Shown here: positions 42,950-50,624 of the stretch, in pieces
Numbering within the stretch: position 1 is the stretch's first letter
How the letters are laid out: every line of letters starts with the position of its first letter
NCBI RefSeq assembly: GCF_019430885.1
Contig: NZ_JAHYBZ010000001.1
Coordinates: 868,001 to 932,000 of the forward strand
Source of the DNA: Roseomonas alba
GTDB lineage: Bacteria > Pseudomonadota > Alphaproteobacteria > Acetobacterales > Acetobacteraceae
Length of the DNA: 64,000 nt
Direction of reading: 5' to 3'
Translations under genes and position numbers: made by a program
The notes under the pieces: model-generated
Databases searched by the model: none
What the model was told of the DNA's origin: nothing
Seen by the model: the letters and a program-made list of their open reading frames with translations, nothing else

Positions 42950-45516
42950 GCGATCCCCCACGGGCGCGCATCGCCCCCGATGCGTGTCACGGGAAGGCTC
43001 TCCTCCCGCATGACCGCTCCGCTCGAATCCCGGATGAACACGTCCAGCGGAGCGATGTTGAATGCCTGCTGCTGGCCGTCAGGGCGGGCCGGCGCCGGCG
43101 CCGGCGTGTTGCCGGGGGGGTCGGGCCGGGCCGGCGTGACCGCGTTCGGGGCATCGGGCATGGCGCCGCCGTTGCGGAAGTGCTCGCTGAAGTTCTCCGA
43201 CAGGCCTCCGCGGCGGCGCGCCTCGCCGAGGCGGTCGCCGGGCCGTTCCCATTGGTTGGACAGGAGCGCACCCGCTTCCCGAGCGGTCTGGGTTCGACGC
43301 AGCGCGGCGCCGACGTTGTCTCTGCCGCTGCTTTCCAGCATCTCCCAATACGACATGCGGACCTGGCCCTCGAAGGAGGAGGTCGAGTAGGCGCCGGGCT
43401 GCAACCCGAACTGACGCTCCATCGCGGCCCGGCGCGCGGCGTCGTGCTGGAACACGCCGTGGGAGCGTCCGCTGTCGCCCCGCGCGCCGGCGCGGAAATT
43501 CGATTCCACCCGGGCCTGAGCAACCACGGCAGAGGCCTGCTCATGGGTCAGGCCCCGCCTGATGCCCTCCTCGTAGATGAAGCGAGCCCGCTGCGCCTCC
43601 TCGGCGCCCGTGATGGCCTCGCCACGGAAGTTGCCGCCGGCGGCCCCGCCGTTGCGGCGCCGCTCGAGGCTCTGACGCGCGTCGGGGTTGCCTCTGACGT
43701 ATCCCTCGTAAACGTCGCCCAGCGTCTCGCTTAGAGTCCCGATGTTCTGGCCGAGGTCGGACAGCACCTCCCGCATGTCATTGAGGACCGGCACCAGGCC
43801 CGTTCCCGCTGCGGTCAGGGCGTTGGCCATCTGCGCCATGGTGTCGCGCACCTGATCGCCGTCAGTCCGCGTCCCGCCGTGCTGGGCGAGGAGGCGGATC
43901 ATCTCGCGGCGCTGGTCCTCGCCCAGCATCCCGCCGACACGGTCACGATCGGCCTGGGGGATCGCGCGGTTCTGACGAAAGCGCGTGACTGCCTCGGCAC
44001 TGACCATGGAGTGCCCGGAGAGCTCTGCGATCTCAGCAAGGGAGGTTGGATTGATGTCCTGGATGTTGATGCCGAGCGCGGCGAGGTCGCGCCCCATGCC
44101 GCCCAGATTGCCGCCGCTACGCATCGCGCGTTCCAAGGCCTGCGCCTGGCGCGGGTTGATCCCGAAGTGGCGGCCCATCGCGTGCCAGCGCTGGTAGTCC
44201 GGCATGCCGGCGTAGAGGCGGTTGATCTCCTGCGAGGTGGCCTCGAACACGGTGGGGCCATTCTCTCCGATCCGCTCGAACATCCCGCCCGCGAGAAGAT
44301 GCTCGATCCGGTATGGGTCAGTGATGCCGTTGCGAGCCATCGCCCGATAGGTGAGGTGCATCGAAGCATCGCCAGCCGCGCCGCCCTGCGACAGGGATGC
44401 ATTGACGCGGTCCATAAGGCTCGCGCCCATCTCCCCGCGCAGGCCCGGGATTCCGGAGCTGGACAGCGTTGCATACATACCGGCGGCGCGATCCAGCGCG
44501 CCGGCGCCGGACATGTTGCGGGCGAAGCCCTCCTGCCACCTGAGGAGCTGACCCATGACCGCCTCGCCCTGCCCGGTCATGCGGGAGTCACGCATGGTCT
44601 CCGCCAGCAGCACCGCGAAGCGGCGCGGGTCCTCTCCCAGGAAGGCGGCACGGCCCGCACCGCCGACCATGGAGCCCGATTCCAGCCCCAGGCTACGGGC
44701 CGCTCCCACTGCGAAGCGCATGTTGCGCGTCGCGGCATCGCCGCTCGTCTCGTTGGTGGCGCGGACCCATGCCAGGGAGAGGCGCTGGGCCTCCTGGTAG
44801 GTCAGCCCCAGGCCGGCCGTCGCGTCGCGGACCGACCTCCGGAGCCCACCGAAGTCGGTATCGAGGTCGCGCAGACTGCGGAGAAGGGTGTCATTGGCGA
44901 CGGCCTCTTGCTGCGCCTGCGAGACGGCTTGGCTTGCCATACCCGCCAACCCCGCCGCCGCGCCGACCCCGGCCATTCCGAGCATCCATGCGCCGCCAGA
45001 CATGGCGGAGCGCCCCAAGCCGCTCGCGACGCCGCCGGCGCTCGGCATCTGGAATCCGGGCAGGCTGATGCCTCCGCCCCCAGAAGGCTGGGCACCGCCA
45101 GCGCTCATCGGGACCATTGCCTGCGGCGCATGAGCGCCCGAGGCAAAGGAGGTGCCCTGCAGGACATAGCGGACCGCGTTGGAATGCAGCCGGTCGCCGC
45201 GGGTTCCATCCGGATGGAGGTGGCGCCAGCGCGCCGCGTCGAACATGCCGCCTGGGCCGAACGGGCTGCCGAAGGAGGCGCCATGGAGCCGCCGCGCCGT
45301 CGCTGCTGTGGCGCCGCTCGCCGTGTTCACCAAGGCGTCAAGGTTCTCCTCGATCTGCTTGATGTCGTTGGCGAAGGTCTTCAGCTCGGGATGCGACAGG
45401 TCGATCTGGGCCAGCGCCTTCCCGGACTGCCCGGCGCGGTCAAGTGCGCGCTGGATATCCTGGACGGCCTTGACCGCTGCCGAGGCATCGGCCTCGATCG
45501 GAATACGCACGCTCAT
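42946..45516 (-). CDS. phage tail tape-measure-like protein with C-terminal tail-lysozyme domain
   Basis: 856 residues. Helical N-terminus (VKAVQDIQRALDRAGQSGKA), hydrophobic Gly/Ala segments near residues 180-205 (WMLGMAGVGAAAGLAGMASQ), long helical middle part, then residues 630-760 resembling phage tail lysozymes: EEGIRRGLTHEQASAVVAQA-RVESNFRAGARGDSGRSHGV followed by FQHDAARR. Pro-rich end. Fits a tape measure that carries a cell-wall-cutting domain. Its stop overlaps the hub gene start. Confidence 0.8.
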   Translation of the reverse strand: MSVRIPIEADASAAVKAVQDIQRALDRAGQSGKALAQIDLSHPELKTFANDIKQIEENLDALVNTASGATAATARRLHGASFGSPFGPGGMFDAARWRHLHPDGTRGDRLHSNAVRYVLQGTSFASGAHAPQAMVPMSAGGAQPSGGGGISLPGFQMPSAGGVASGLGRSAMSGGAWMLGMAGVGAAAGLAGMASQAVSQAQQEAVANDTLLRSLRDLDTDFGGLRRSVRDATAGLGLTYQEAQRLSLAWVRATNETSGDAATRNMRFAVGAARSLGLESGSMVGGAGRAAFLGEDPRRFAVLLAETMRDSRMTGQGEAVMGQLLRWQEGFARNMSGAGALDRAAGMYATLSSSGIPGLRGEMGASLMDRVNASLSQGGAAGDASMHLTYRAMARNGITDPYRIEHLLAGGMFERIGENGPTVFEATSQEINRLYAGMPDYQRWHAMGRHFGINPRQAQALERAMRSGGNLGGMGRDLAALGINIQDINPTSLAEIAELSGHSMVSAEAVTRFRQNRAIPQADRDRVGGMLGEDQRREMIRLLAQHGGTRTDGDQVRDTMAQMANALTAAGTGLVPVLNDMREVLSDLGQNIGTLSETLGDVYEGYVRGNPDARQSLERRRNGGAAGGNFRGEAITGAEEAQRARFIYEEGIRRGLTHEQASAVVAQARVESNFRAGARGDSGRSHGVFQHDAARRAAMERQFGLQPGAYSTSSFEGQVRMSYWEMLESSGRDNVGAALRRTQTAREAGALLSNQWERPGDRLGEARRRGGLSENFSEHFRNGGAMPDAPNAVTPARPDPPGNTPAPAPARPDGQQQAFNIAPLDVFIRDSSGAVMREESLPVTRIGGDARPWGIA

Positions 45517-45791
45517 AGGGTGAGACCGTCGTCACGCACCGGTCCGATGCCCCGCGGGATTGGATCATTGCCGAAGGACATGGACACCCCGAGCGAGGGG
45601 CGCTCGGAGTCGATCTCCGCACCCCGGAGGGCGGTGAGGAGCGCGCACCGGGCGCGGTCAACATCGCCTCCTGCCCGCGCGACTGCGCGAAGATCAACAA
45701 GAGCCCGCGCGACGGCGGCGCGCACGCCGATGAGCGAGCTCTCGAAGGCCATCTCGGCCCACGCGACGGCCTCGGGGGCTGTGCTGCTCAT
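45513..45791 (-). CDS. small phage protein, unknown
   Basis: 92 residues (SSTAPEAVAWAEMAFESSLI, ALVDLRAVARAGGDVDRARC). Overlaps the next gene by 4 bp and lies before the tape measure; in many phages this spot holds a tail assembly chaperone, but no slippery frame or homology supports that. Function unknown. Confidence 0.65.
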   Translation of the reverse strand: MSSTAPEAVAWAEMAFESSLIGVRAAVARALVDLRAVARAGGDVDRARCALLTALRGAEIDSERPSLGVSMSFGNDPIPRGIGPVRDDGLTL

Positions 45792-46123
45792 CTGGAACGC
45801 CCCCGCACGAGATGCGGCGCGCGCGGCGGCGCCAATGTGGCGAGGCGGAACTTCAGGCGCTCTGCACTGGCCCGCGCCGTCTCCGATGCCTTCTCGGCGA
45901 CCCGGGCCTTTTGGTCACCTTCGGCTGCGGCGCGGAAGTGCGCGATCCGATCGGCCTGCTCGCGCATCGCATCCTCGATGCCGCGGAGGCGGTGGCGCAG
46001 CTCGGCTGTGCCGCCGCCGGCTGCGAGCGCGGCGCGGATCGCGGCTCGGACCTCAGCGGCCTGAGCCTCGAGTTCGGCGCCGGCAGTCGTATCGTCGTCG
46101 GGCGTTGTCATCGTCGGGATCAC
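45788..46123 (-). CDS. small helical phage protein
   Basis: 111 residues, largely coiled coil (GAELEAQAAEVRAAIRAALA, LRHRLRGIEDAMREQADRIA, KASETARASAERLKFRLATL). Overlaps both neighbours by 4 bp, so the genes are coupled. No family. Confidence 0.65.
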   Translation of the reverse strand: MIPTMTTPDDDTTAGAELEAQAAEVRAAIRAALAAGGGTAELRHRLRGIEDAMREQADRIAHFRAAAEGDQKARVAEKASETARASAERLKFRLATLAPPRAPHLVRGRSR

Positions 46124-46656
46124 CGGCCGCGGTCCGCGCGGGCGATGGCATCGTCGAGACGGTGAACGCGCGCCTCGATGGCGATGACCTGCTGGCCAGT
46201 GATCTGGCCTGCGTGGAGCAACGCCAGCGCTTTGGCCAACACGGCGTGGCCATTCTCGCGGATGCGCTGACGGTGTTCCCTCTGGGCTGCGGTCCGCATC
46301 TCCGCGGACGCGATCTTCGCCTCCGCGGCCAGCCCGGTCAGGCGCGCGCTGCGACGAGCGGCGGATTCGGGCGGGCTGAAGAAGACATCCAACCCGGTTG
46401 CCTTCCTCATCGGCTGGCCGTCGCGGGCGGCGGCGTCTGCATCCGACTGGCGGCGCCCCGCGCGGGCCGACTCCGCGATCTCGGCGTCATCGGCGACGCC
46501 GTCGCCGTCAGCATCGTCGGAGTAGGTGCGGCCGCCGGATGCCGGCGCTGAGCCGCTCAAGAGCTCGTCCACCTGGCGCCGCCGCTCGGGCGGGAGGCGC
46601 TCGATCTGTTGGCCGGCCCGCAAGGCCTGCTTCAGCATATCGAAATAGTTGGCCAT
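46120..46656 (-). CDS. phage structural/assembly protein, helical with acidic Asp-rich loop
   Basis: 178 residues. Starts ANYFDMLKQALRAGQQIERL; contains SDDADGDGVADDAEIA, a thrombospondin-like calcium-loop pattern; ends with helical AKALALLHAGQITGQQVIAI. No named family. Coupled with the following genes. Confidence 0.6.
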   Translation of the reverse strand: MANYFDMLKQALRAGQQIERLPPERRRQVDELLSGSAPASGGRTYSDDADGDGVADDAEIAESARAGRRQSDADAAARDGQPMRKATGLDVFFSPPESAARRSARLTGLAAEAKIASAEMRTAAQREHRQRIRENGHAVLAKALALLHAGQITGQQVIAIEARVHRLDDAIARADRGR

Positions 46657-47534
46657 CAGTTCTTCCTCTTCGTGATTTCGCCGCGCTTCAGGTCGGCCAG
46701 GAATCGTTCACACCATTCCGAGGCCTCGGCCGGCCCGATGCCGTGCTCGTGCGTGGCATGCGCGACCACGTCGCGCGGATGCAGATGGACGCGGCCGCGC
46801 CACACCGCCTCGGCGACGCGGTCGCGGAAGTCCCAATAGGAATGGACGCGGCGATCGAGGCTCTGCTTCGCGAGGGCGGCGCCGCCCGTCAGCGCGGCGG
46901 CATCGGTGCCCCCACCGCTCACCTCCAGAGCCTTGGTCAGGTCCAACCCGCCGGGGCCCCAGCTCTTGGCCAGCGCGCCGATCGGCACGGTGGAAACTGA
47001 GGGGACGGAGAGGTTCACCGGGGTCTTCGAGAACCCGATGTTGGTCCAGCGCACCTGGCGGATGACGGTGCGGCGCCCCTTCGTCTTGGGGTCCAGCTCC
47101 GTATCCTTGGCGACCACAGCGCCGCCCACGCTCGGATACCAGCGCTGCGGCGGGCTGATCTTGGTCAGGCTGTCCCAGAAGTCGTTGGCCTTCGCGGCCA
47201 CCGGCCCCTCGCCGCGATAGACCTGCCCCTTGACGAAGGTCCGGCCGCCCGTGATCCGCACCTCGGCCGGGCGGCCGATCTCGAACGTCGGATAGTTGGG
47301 GATGCCGGCCTTCGGGCCGAGCTGCGTGATGTGGTCGAGGTCAAGGTTGCCGTAGCGGAGGTAGTAGTCCGCGCTGTCCTTGAGCGCCTTGGCCAGCACC
47401 ACCTCGCCCTGGTGGTCACGCGCCTCGTTGCTGGCCTCGAGATAGACGAATCGCTCGCCGCCCTCCTCGGCCGGGGTGGCCTTCAGGCAGTCGCGGAGGC
47501 TGAGGAAGCTGGTCTGTTCGGCACGGTCGATCAT
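46656..47534 (-). CDS. phage protein, possible head maturation/protease-like
   Basis: 292 residues. Blocks such as VYLEASNEARDHQGEVVLAK, YYLRYGNLDLDHITQLGPKA with a histidine, and KISPPQRWYPSVGGAVVAKD recall prohead proteases (HK97-type, His and Ser residues), but the match is weak. It is the first of a run of six coupled genes. No capsid or portal gene follows. It could equally be a tail structural protein. Confidence 0.5.
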   Translation of the reverse strand: MIDRAEQTSFLSLRDCLKATPAEEGGERFVYLEASNEARDHQGEVVLAKALKDSADYYLRYGNLDLDHITQLGPKAGIPNYPTFEIGRPAEVRITGGRTFVKGQVYRGEGPVAAKANDFWDSLTKISPPQRWYPSVGGAVVAKDTELDPKTKGRRTVIRQVRWTNIGFSKTPVNLSVPSVSTVPIGALAKSWGPGGLDLTKALEVSGGGTDAAALTGGAALAKQSLDRRVHSYWDFRDRVAEAVWRGRVHLHPRDVVAHATHEHGIGPAEASEWCERFLADLKRGEITKRKN

Positions 47535-47678
47535 CTCCTCATGATTCCGTCACGACCTGGGCGGCGGACCCGACCAATCTTCGCGAGGGTGCGGAATTCT
47601 GGTCGCTTCGCGTTCCTCGCCGGATTCAGCGCGCGGGCATTCCGGCGAGGAGGTGACGATGAGGTCTATGCGGCGGCG

Positions 47679-47918
47679 TCAGCGGCTCGTGCTGTGGCCT
47701 CCCCGACGTGCGTTGCCGGACGCTGCCCGCGATATCCGCCGTGGGCCTACGAGGCGCCGCAATCGGGCGGGCATCGCCGGCACGACGCGATAGGCTCTGG
47801 CGTGGTGCTCCGCGCAGTACGAGCTGCCGCGTTGCCGTGGCGCATCGCACGTTCGGTAGTCGGGTGAGCGCGGCTCGCCGATCGGCCAGCAGCAGGCACC
47901 CCGCTGCGGAAGCGTCAT
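47679..47918 (-). CDS. GcrA-like C-terminal zinc motif protein
   Basis: 79 residues, start ATG 47918 overlapping the previous stop (ATGA). The core GACCWPIGEPRSPDYRTCDA-PRQRGSSYCAEHHARAYR repeats the CxWPIGDP...C...YCxxH pattern seen at the end of GcrA, the cell-cycle transcription regulator of alphaproteobacteria. The DNA-binding N-terminal domain is missing. Small GcrA-like genes are common in phages and islands; a host cell-cycle-linked regulator role is inferred. The basic tail may contact nucleic acid. Confidence 0.72.
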   Translation of the reverse strand: MTLPQRGACCWPIGEPRSPDYRTCDAPRQRGSSYCAEHHARAYRVVPAMPARLRRLVGPRRISRAASGNARRGGHSTSR

Positions 47919-48220
47919 GCCGAGACAATCGAGCCGGCATGGCAAGCGCCGCTCAGCGCATCCAGCGCCGCCGCGATCTCGTCCAGCCACCGATCCGCGC
48001 CATCGTCGCCGAAGGCGACGCGCATGACCCGCACGGCGATACGCGCGCGGAGGACCTGCAAGGGCAGGGAGGGGTTCGGCACAGACAGCGCGACCGCTTC
48101 GGCCGCATGCCTCGCGTCGCAGGCGAGGTCGAACGTGCTGCCATCCTCGCCGAGCATTAGGTCTTCGGCAGCTCCGCCGAGCGGGCCGAGGTAGCGCCAA
48201 AGAATGTTCTCGGGCTGCAT
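47915..48220 (-). CDS. small acidic phage protein
   Basis: 101 residues from ATG 48220, with GAAGGAG 9 bp upstream. Sequence MQPENILWRYLGPLGGAAED... then LQVLRARIAVRVMRVAFGDD; no family. First gene after the AT-rich promoter region to its right; coupled to the GcrA-like gene. Confidence 0.68.
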   Translation of the reverse strand: MQPENILWRYLGPLGGAAEDLMLGEDGSTFDLACDARHAAEAVALSVPNPSLPLQVLRARIAVRVMRVAFGDDGADRWLDEIAAALDALSGACHAGSIVSA

Positions 48221-48563
48221 TTGGAGAGGCTCCTTCAATTGGGTCGGTATTGAGGCTGACATGAGCAATTCGAGCAGTAAATGTACTTAGAAATTGGCAG
48301 AAATTGAATAATCCATGCGCCGATATTGAGTATTGTGATTTCCGGTTCGGACATTTCCGAAAGAATGCGGTTCGATCGTTGGGGCAACTACGGCTACCTG
48401 CCGACCACAGGGCATCGCCCCTGTGGAATTGTCCGAGCGGCCATGTCCGAGACGCTCGGACGAATCCGCATGCCGTCGGCACGGTGTAGCGCGTGAAGTA
48501 ATATCACGTTTGCGTGATGTCCTTCCCGTCCGTCGCCGATGGCCTCGGCGACGGGCAATTGCG
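48221..48563. promoter_or_regulatory. AT-rich promoter region with four hairpins
   Basis: No gene. Its left half (48240-48345) is unusually AT-rich and precedes the minus-strand phage block. Dyads: TTCGG-ACATTT-CCGAA (48347-48362, possible operator); CCACAGGG/CCCTGTGG (48405-48426); GTCCGAGCG/CGCTCGGAC (48431-48461); ATCACG/CGTGAT (48503-48518); CCGTCGCCGA/TCGGCGACGG (48530-48554, perfect 10-bp stem). The last one sits just after the stop of the 48564 gene and is a likely terminator for it. Confidence 0.55.
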
Positions 48564-49013
48564 TCACTGCATCGGGTGGAGATACGCGGACGGGACCAGG
48601 CGCGCGTGCCTATCGGCACCGCATTCGCGGAGCGATTCCATTGCTTCCTCCAGCGTCATGCCGAGGGCGCTGGCGATGGAGGCGAGGTCCACCATCATTT
48701 CGCCGGTCCGCTCATCCACCATCGGCGTGACGCCGATTTCCCGGAGGAACCGGAGGAGACCGGTGCGGATGGTCGCCTGCGCATCCGGCGGGAGGGAGCC
48801 GATGTCCTCCACCGCGGCCGCGACGAAGTCACCGTTGGCCGGCGGAGCCAGTTCAATCAGCTCCGGCAGCTCCGGGTGGGCCGCGCAGTAGGCGAGGAGG
48901 GAGGCTTCGATCTCCTCCAACATTTCCGGCGTCGGGTCGTCGATGCCAGCTTCCATCGCGATGTCGCGGGCGCTGAGGTAGATGCCGGGCAGCGTGCGCT
49001 TGACGTTCGGCAT
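48564..49013 (-). CDS. uncharacterised phage regulatory-region protein
   Basis: 149 residues from ATG 49013, overlapping the antirepressor stop (TGATG). Sequence begins PNVKRTLPGIYLSARDIAME and has acidic helical parts (TPEMLEEIEASLLAYCAAHP, LASIASALGMTLEEAMESLR). No family recognised. Coupled with the antirepressor, so a repressor-partner role is possible. Confidence 0.65.
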   Translation of the reverse strand: MPNVKRTLPGIYLSARDIAMEAGIDDPTPEMLEEIEASLLAYCAAHPELPELIELAPPANGDFVAAAVEDIGSLPPDAQATIRTGLLRFLREIGVTPMVDERTGEMMVDLASIASALGMTLEEAMESLRECGADRHARLVPSAYLHPMQ

Positions 49014-49786
49014 CACGCGACTCCCTTGCGGCTGGCGCCCATGATCTCGGCGAGGCGGGCGAGGCCCTTCGCCGTGACCTTCACCTGCTCCACGATCTTC
49101 TCGCTGCCGTCGCTGCGGGTGATCTCCGTGACCTTGCATTCGAGCAGCCCGGACTTGAGGCGGTCCTGGTAGGCCACCCAGCCCTTGCCGCCCGCCCGGC
49201 GGTAGATCCACCGATTCGCCTGGAGGTACGAAAACAGCGCCTTCGGCTTCTCCTGGAGGGCCTTTGCCGCGTCGATGATGCACATGCTCCCGTCCGCCGC
49301 GGTCGCGATGCGGTCGAGGGCGGCTGCCTTCGGCGCTGCGACGGCCAACTCCGCCTTGTGCCGTTCGATGGCCGCCTGGAGCACGGTCAGTGCCCGGGCG
49401 GCCAGTTCCTCCGGCGTCTCCTGGGGCTGGGACAGCATGTAACCTCCGTCCCGCCGGATCGCCGGCAGCACCTCGCCGGCCACCCACTTCTGCATCGGCA
49501 GGGCCGCCGGCTTGTCAGACCGGCCGAGGAAGAAATACAGGCCGGGCTCGGACAGCACCGCCATGTCTTGCTTCCCGGAGGGGGTCAGAACGGAATTGAC
49601 CCCCTTCCATTCCTCCGGGACGTGCTTGATCGTCGCCGAACCGGCCCAAACGTAACCCAGCGCCTCCGCCACATCCTTCGCGACGAAGGCGGGCGTTCCG
49701 TTCCAGGTGACGGCGCGGACCTCAGCGCGGCGCCCACCATGGTCGAAGATGAAGGGGACTGCGGAACTGGTGCTGATCGCGTTCAC
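49013..49786 (-). CDS. phage antirepressor, BRO-N plus KilAC domains
   Basis: 257 residues from GTG 49786, GGGAGGG 10 bp upstream. N-terminal BRO-N (VPFIFDHGGRRAEVRAVTWN, FVAKDVAEALGYVWAGSATI, LPMQKWVAGEVLPAIRRDGG), a linker PQETPEELAARALTVLQAAI, and a KilAC C-terminus (CIIDAAKALQEKPKALFSYL, WIYRRAGGKGWVAYQDRLKS). Antirepressors of this type bind or replace lysogeny repressors. It is the only complete one of this class in the island. Confidence 0.9.
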   Translation of the reverse strand: MNAISTSSAVPFIFDHGGRRAEVRAVTWNGTPAFVAKDVAEALGYVWAGSATIKHVPEEWKGVNSVLTPSGKQDMAVLSEPGLYFFLGRSDKPAALPMQKWVAGEVLPAIRRDGGYMLSQPQETPEELAARALTVLQAAIERHKAELAVAAPKAAALDRIATAADGSMCIIDAAKALQEKPKALFSYLQANRWIYRRAGGKGWVAYQDRLKSGLLECKVTEITRSDGSEKIVEQVKVTAKGLARLAEIMGASRKGVA

Positions 49787-49790
49787 GGCT

Positions 49791-49979
49791 TCAGCCCTCC
49801 CGCTGCGCGTTGCGCCAGGCCCGGACATCGGCGGGCATGTAGCGGACGAGGCGGCCGATGCGGATGCAGCGCGGGCCACTCCCTTCACGGCGGAAGCGCG
49901 CGAGGGTGGGATATGCGATGCCCGCGAGCTTCGCCGCGTCGGCCTCGTTGATCGGGATATCGTCGGTGTCGGTCGCCAT
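49791..49979 (-). CDS. AlpA-like helix-turn-helix regulator
   Basis: 62 residues: INEADAAKLAGIAYPTLARF-RREGSGPRCIRIGRLVRYMP, a typical HTH_17/AlpA excisionase-type domain. Four bases before the antirepressor start, so one operon. Regulates excision or phage genes in related elements. A second AlpA-like gene is at 56057. Confidence 0.82.
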   Translation of the reverse strand: MATDTDDIPINEADAAKLAGIAYPTLARFRREGSGPRCIRIGRLVRYMPADVRAWRNAQREG

Positions 49980-50160
49980 GACTGTCTCCGCTGGCTGGCG
50001 TTGCTGACCAGCTCAGTTCAGCGTCACGACATCGCGGGAGACATCAGGTTGTTCCGCGTGATCTCCAGACAGAATGACGTAAGCCATCCGCGATAGTGCG
50101 CCGCGCTGCTGGGCTGGCGCTGGCGTCTCCGCCGTCCATTAGGGCGGCGTGTTGCAGCCC

Positions 50161-50624
50161 ATGCCATGGCCCAAGATGCACGCGAGCCATCGCGCCCTGT
50201 TCCATGAGGTGGCGACGCATACCCGCACGATGGTCGAGCGCGAGGGCGCCGAGGCGATCTGCCGGGCCGAGGTGGTCGAGCGCTTCGTTGGGCGTGGCGC
50301 ATCGGCTGGACGCTCTACCGCTGGCTGTCCTTCCTGATCGGGCCAGCCCCGAAGCAGAAGGCGCGGCGCAAGACGCCGTTGCTGTGGAACCTGCCGGAGC
50401 ATGCGCGGGCGCGCGACCTGGTCCCGGCCGATGTTGCGGCGAAGGGCCCGAACGCGGTCCAGGGATGCATCCGCCAGCGCCGATACGAGCTGCGCGCGCT
50501 GATGAACGGCCGCGACGTTGAGGTGCCGCTTCTCACGTCGCGCGAGCACCGCCTGAACCCGGCCCCCGGGGCCGGCTTCGCCCTGATTCCCTACGATCCC
50601 AGCACCGCCCCGAAGGAGGGGAGC
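50161..50624 (+). pseudogene. frameshifted helix-turn-helix protein fused to the antirepressor
   Basis: Reading from ATG 50161 (MPWPKMHASHRALFHEVATH...VERFVGRGAS) the frame is lost near 50295; a different frame then continues WTLYRWLSFLIGPAPKQKAR-RKTPLLWNLPEHARARDLVP and runs without a stop into the next gene. The GRGAS...TLYRW motif recalls the 40189 gene. So a small DNA-binding protein gene with a one-base change (or assembly error) followed by in-frame readthrough. Confidence 0.6.

Noticed and set aside
43879-46551. 890-codon open frame on the plus strand
   Set aside because: Antisense to the tape-measure gene and its three neighbours, all of which form a coupled operon with sensible protein sequence.
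47331-47867. Open frame on the plus strand over the 47.5-kb gap
   Set aside because: Overlaps antisense the well-supported 46656 and 47679 genes; no start signal.
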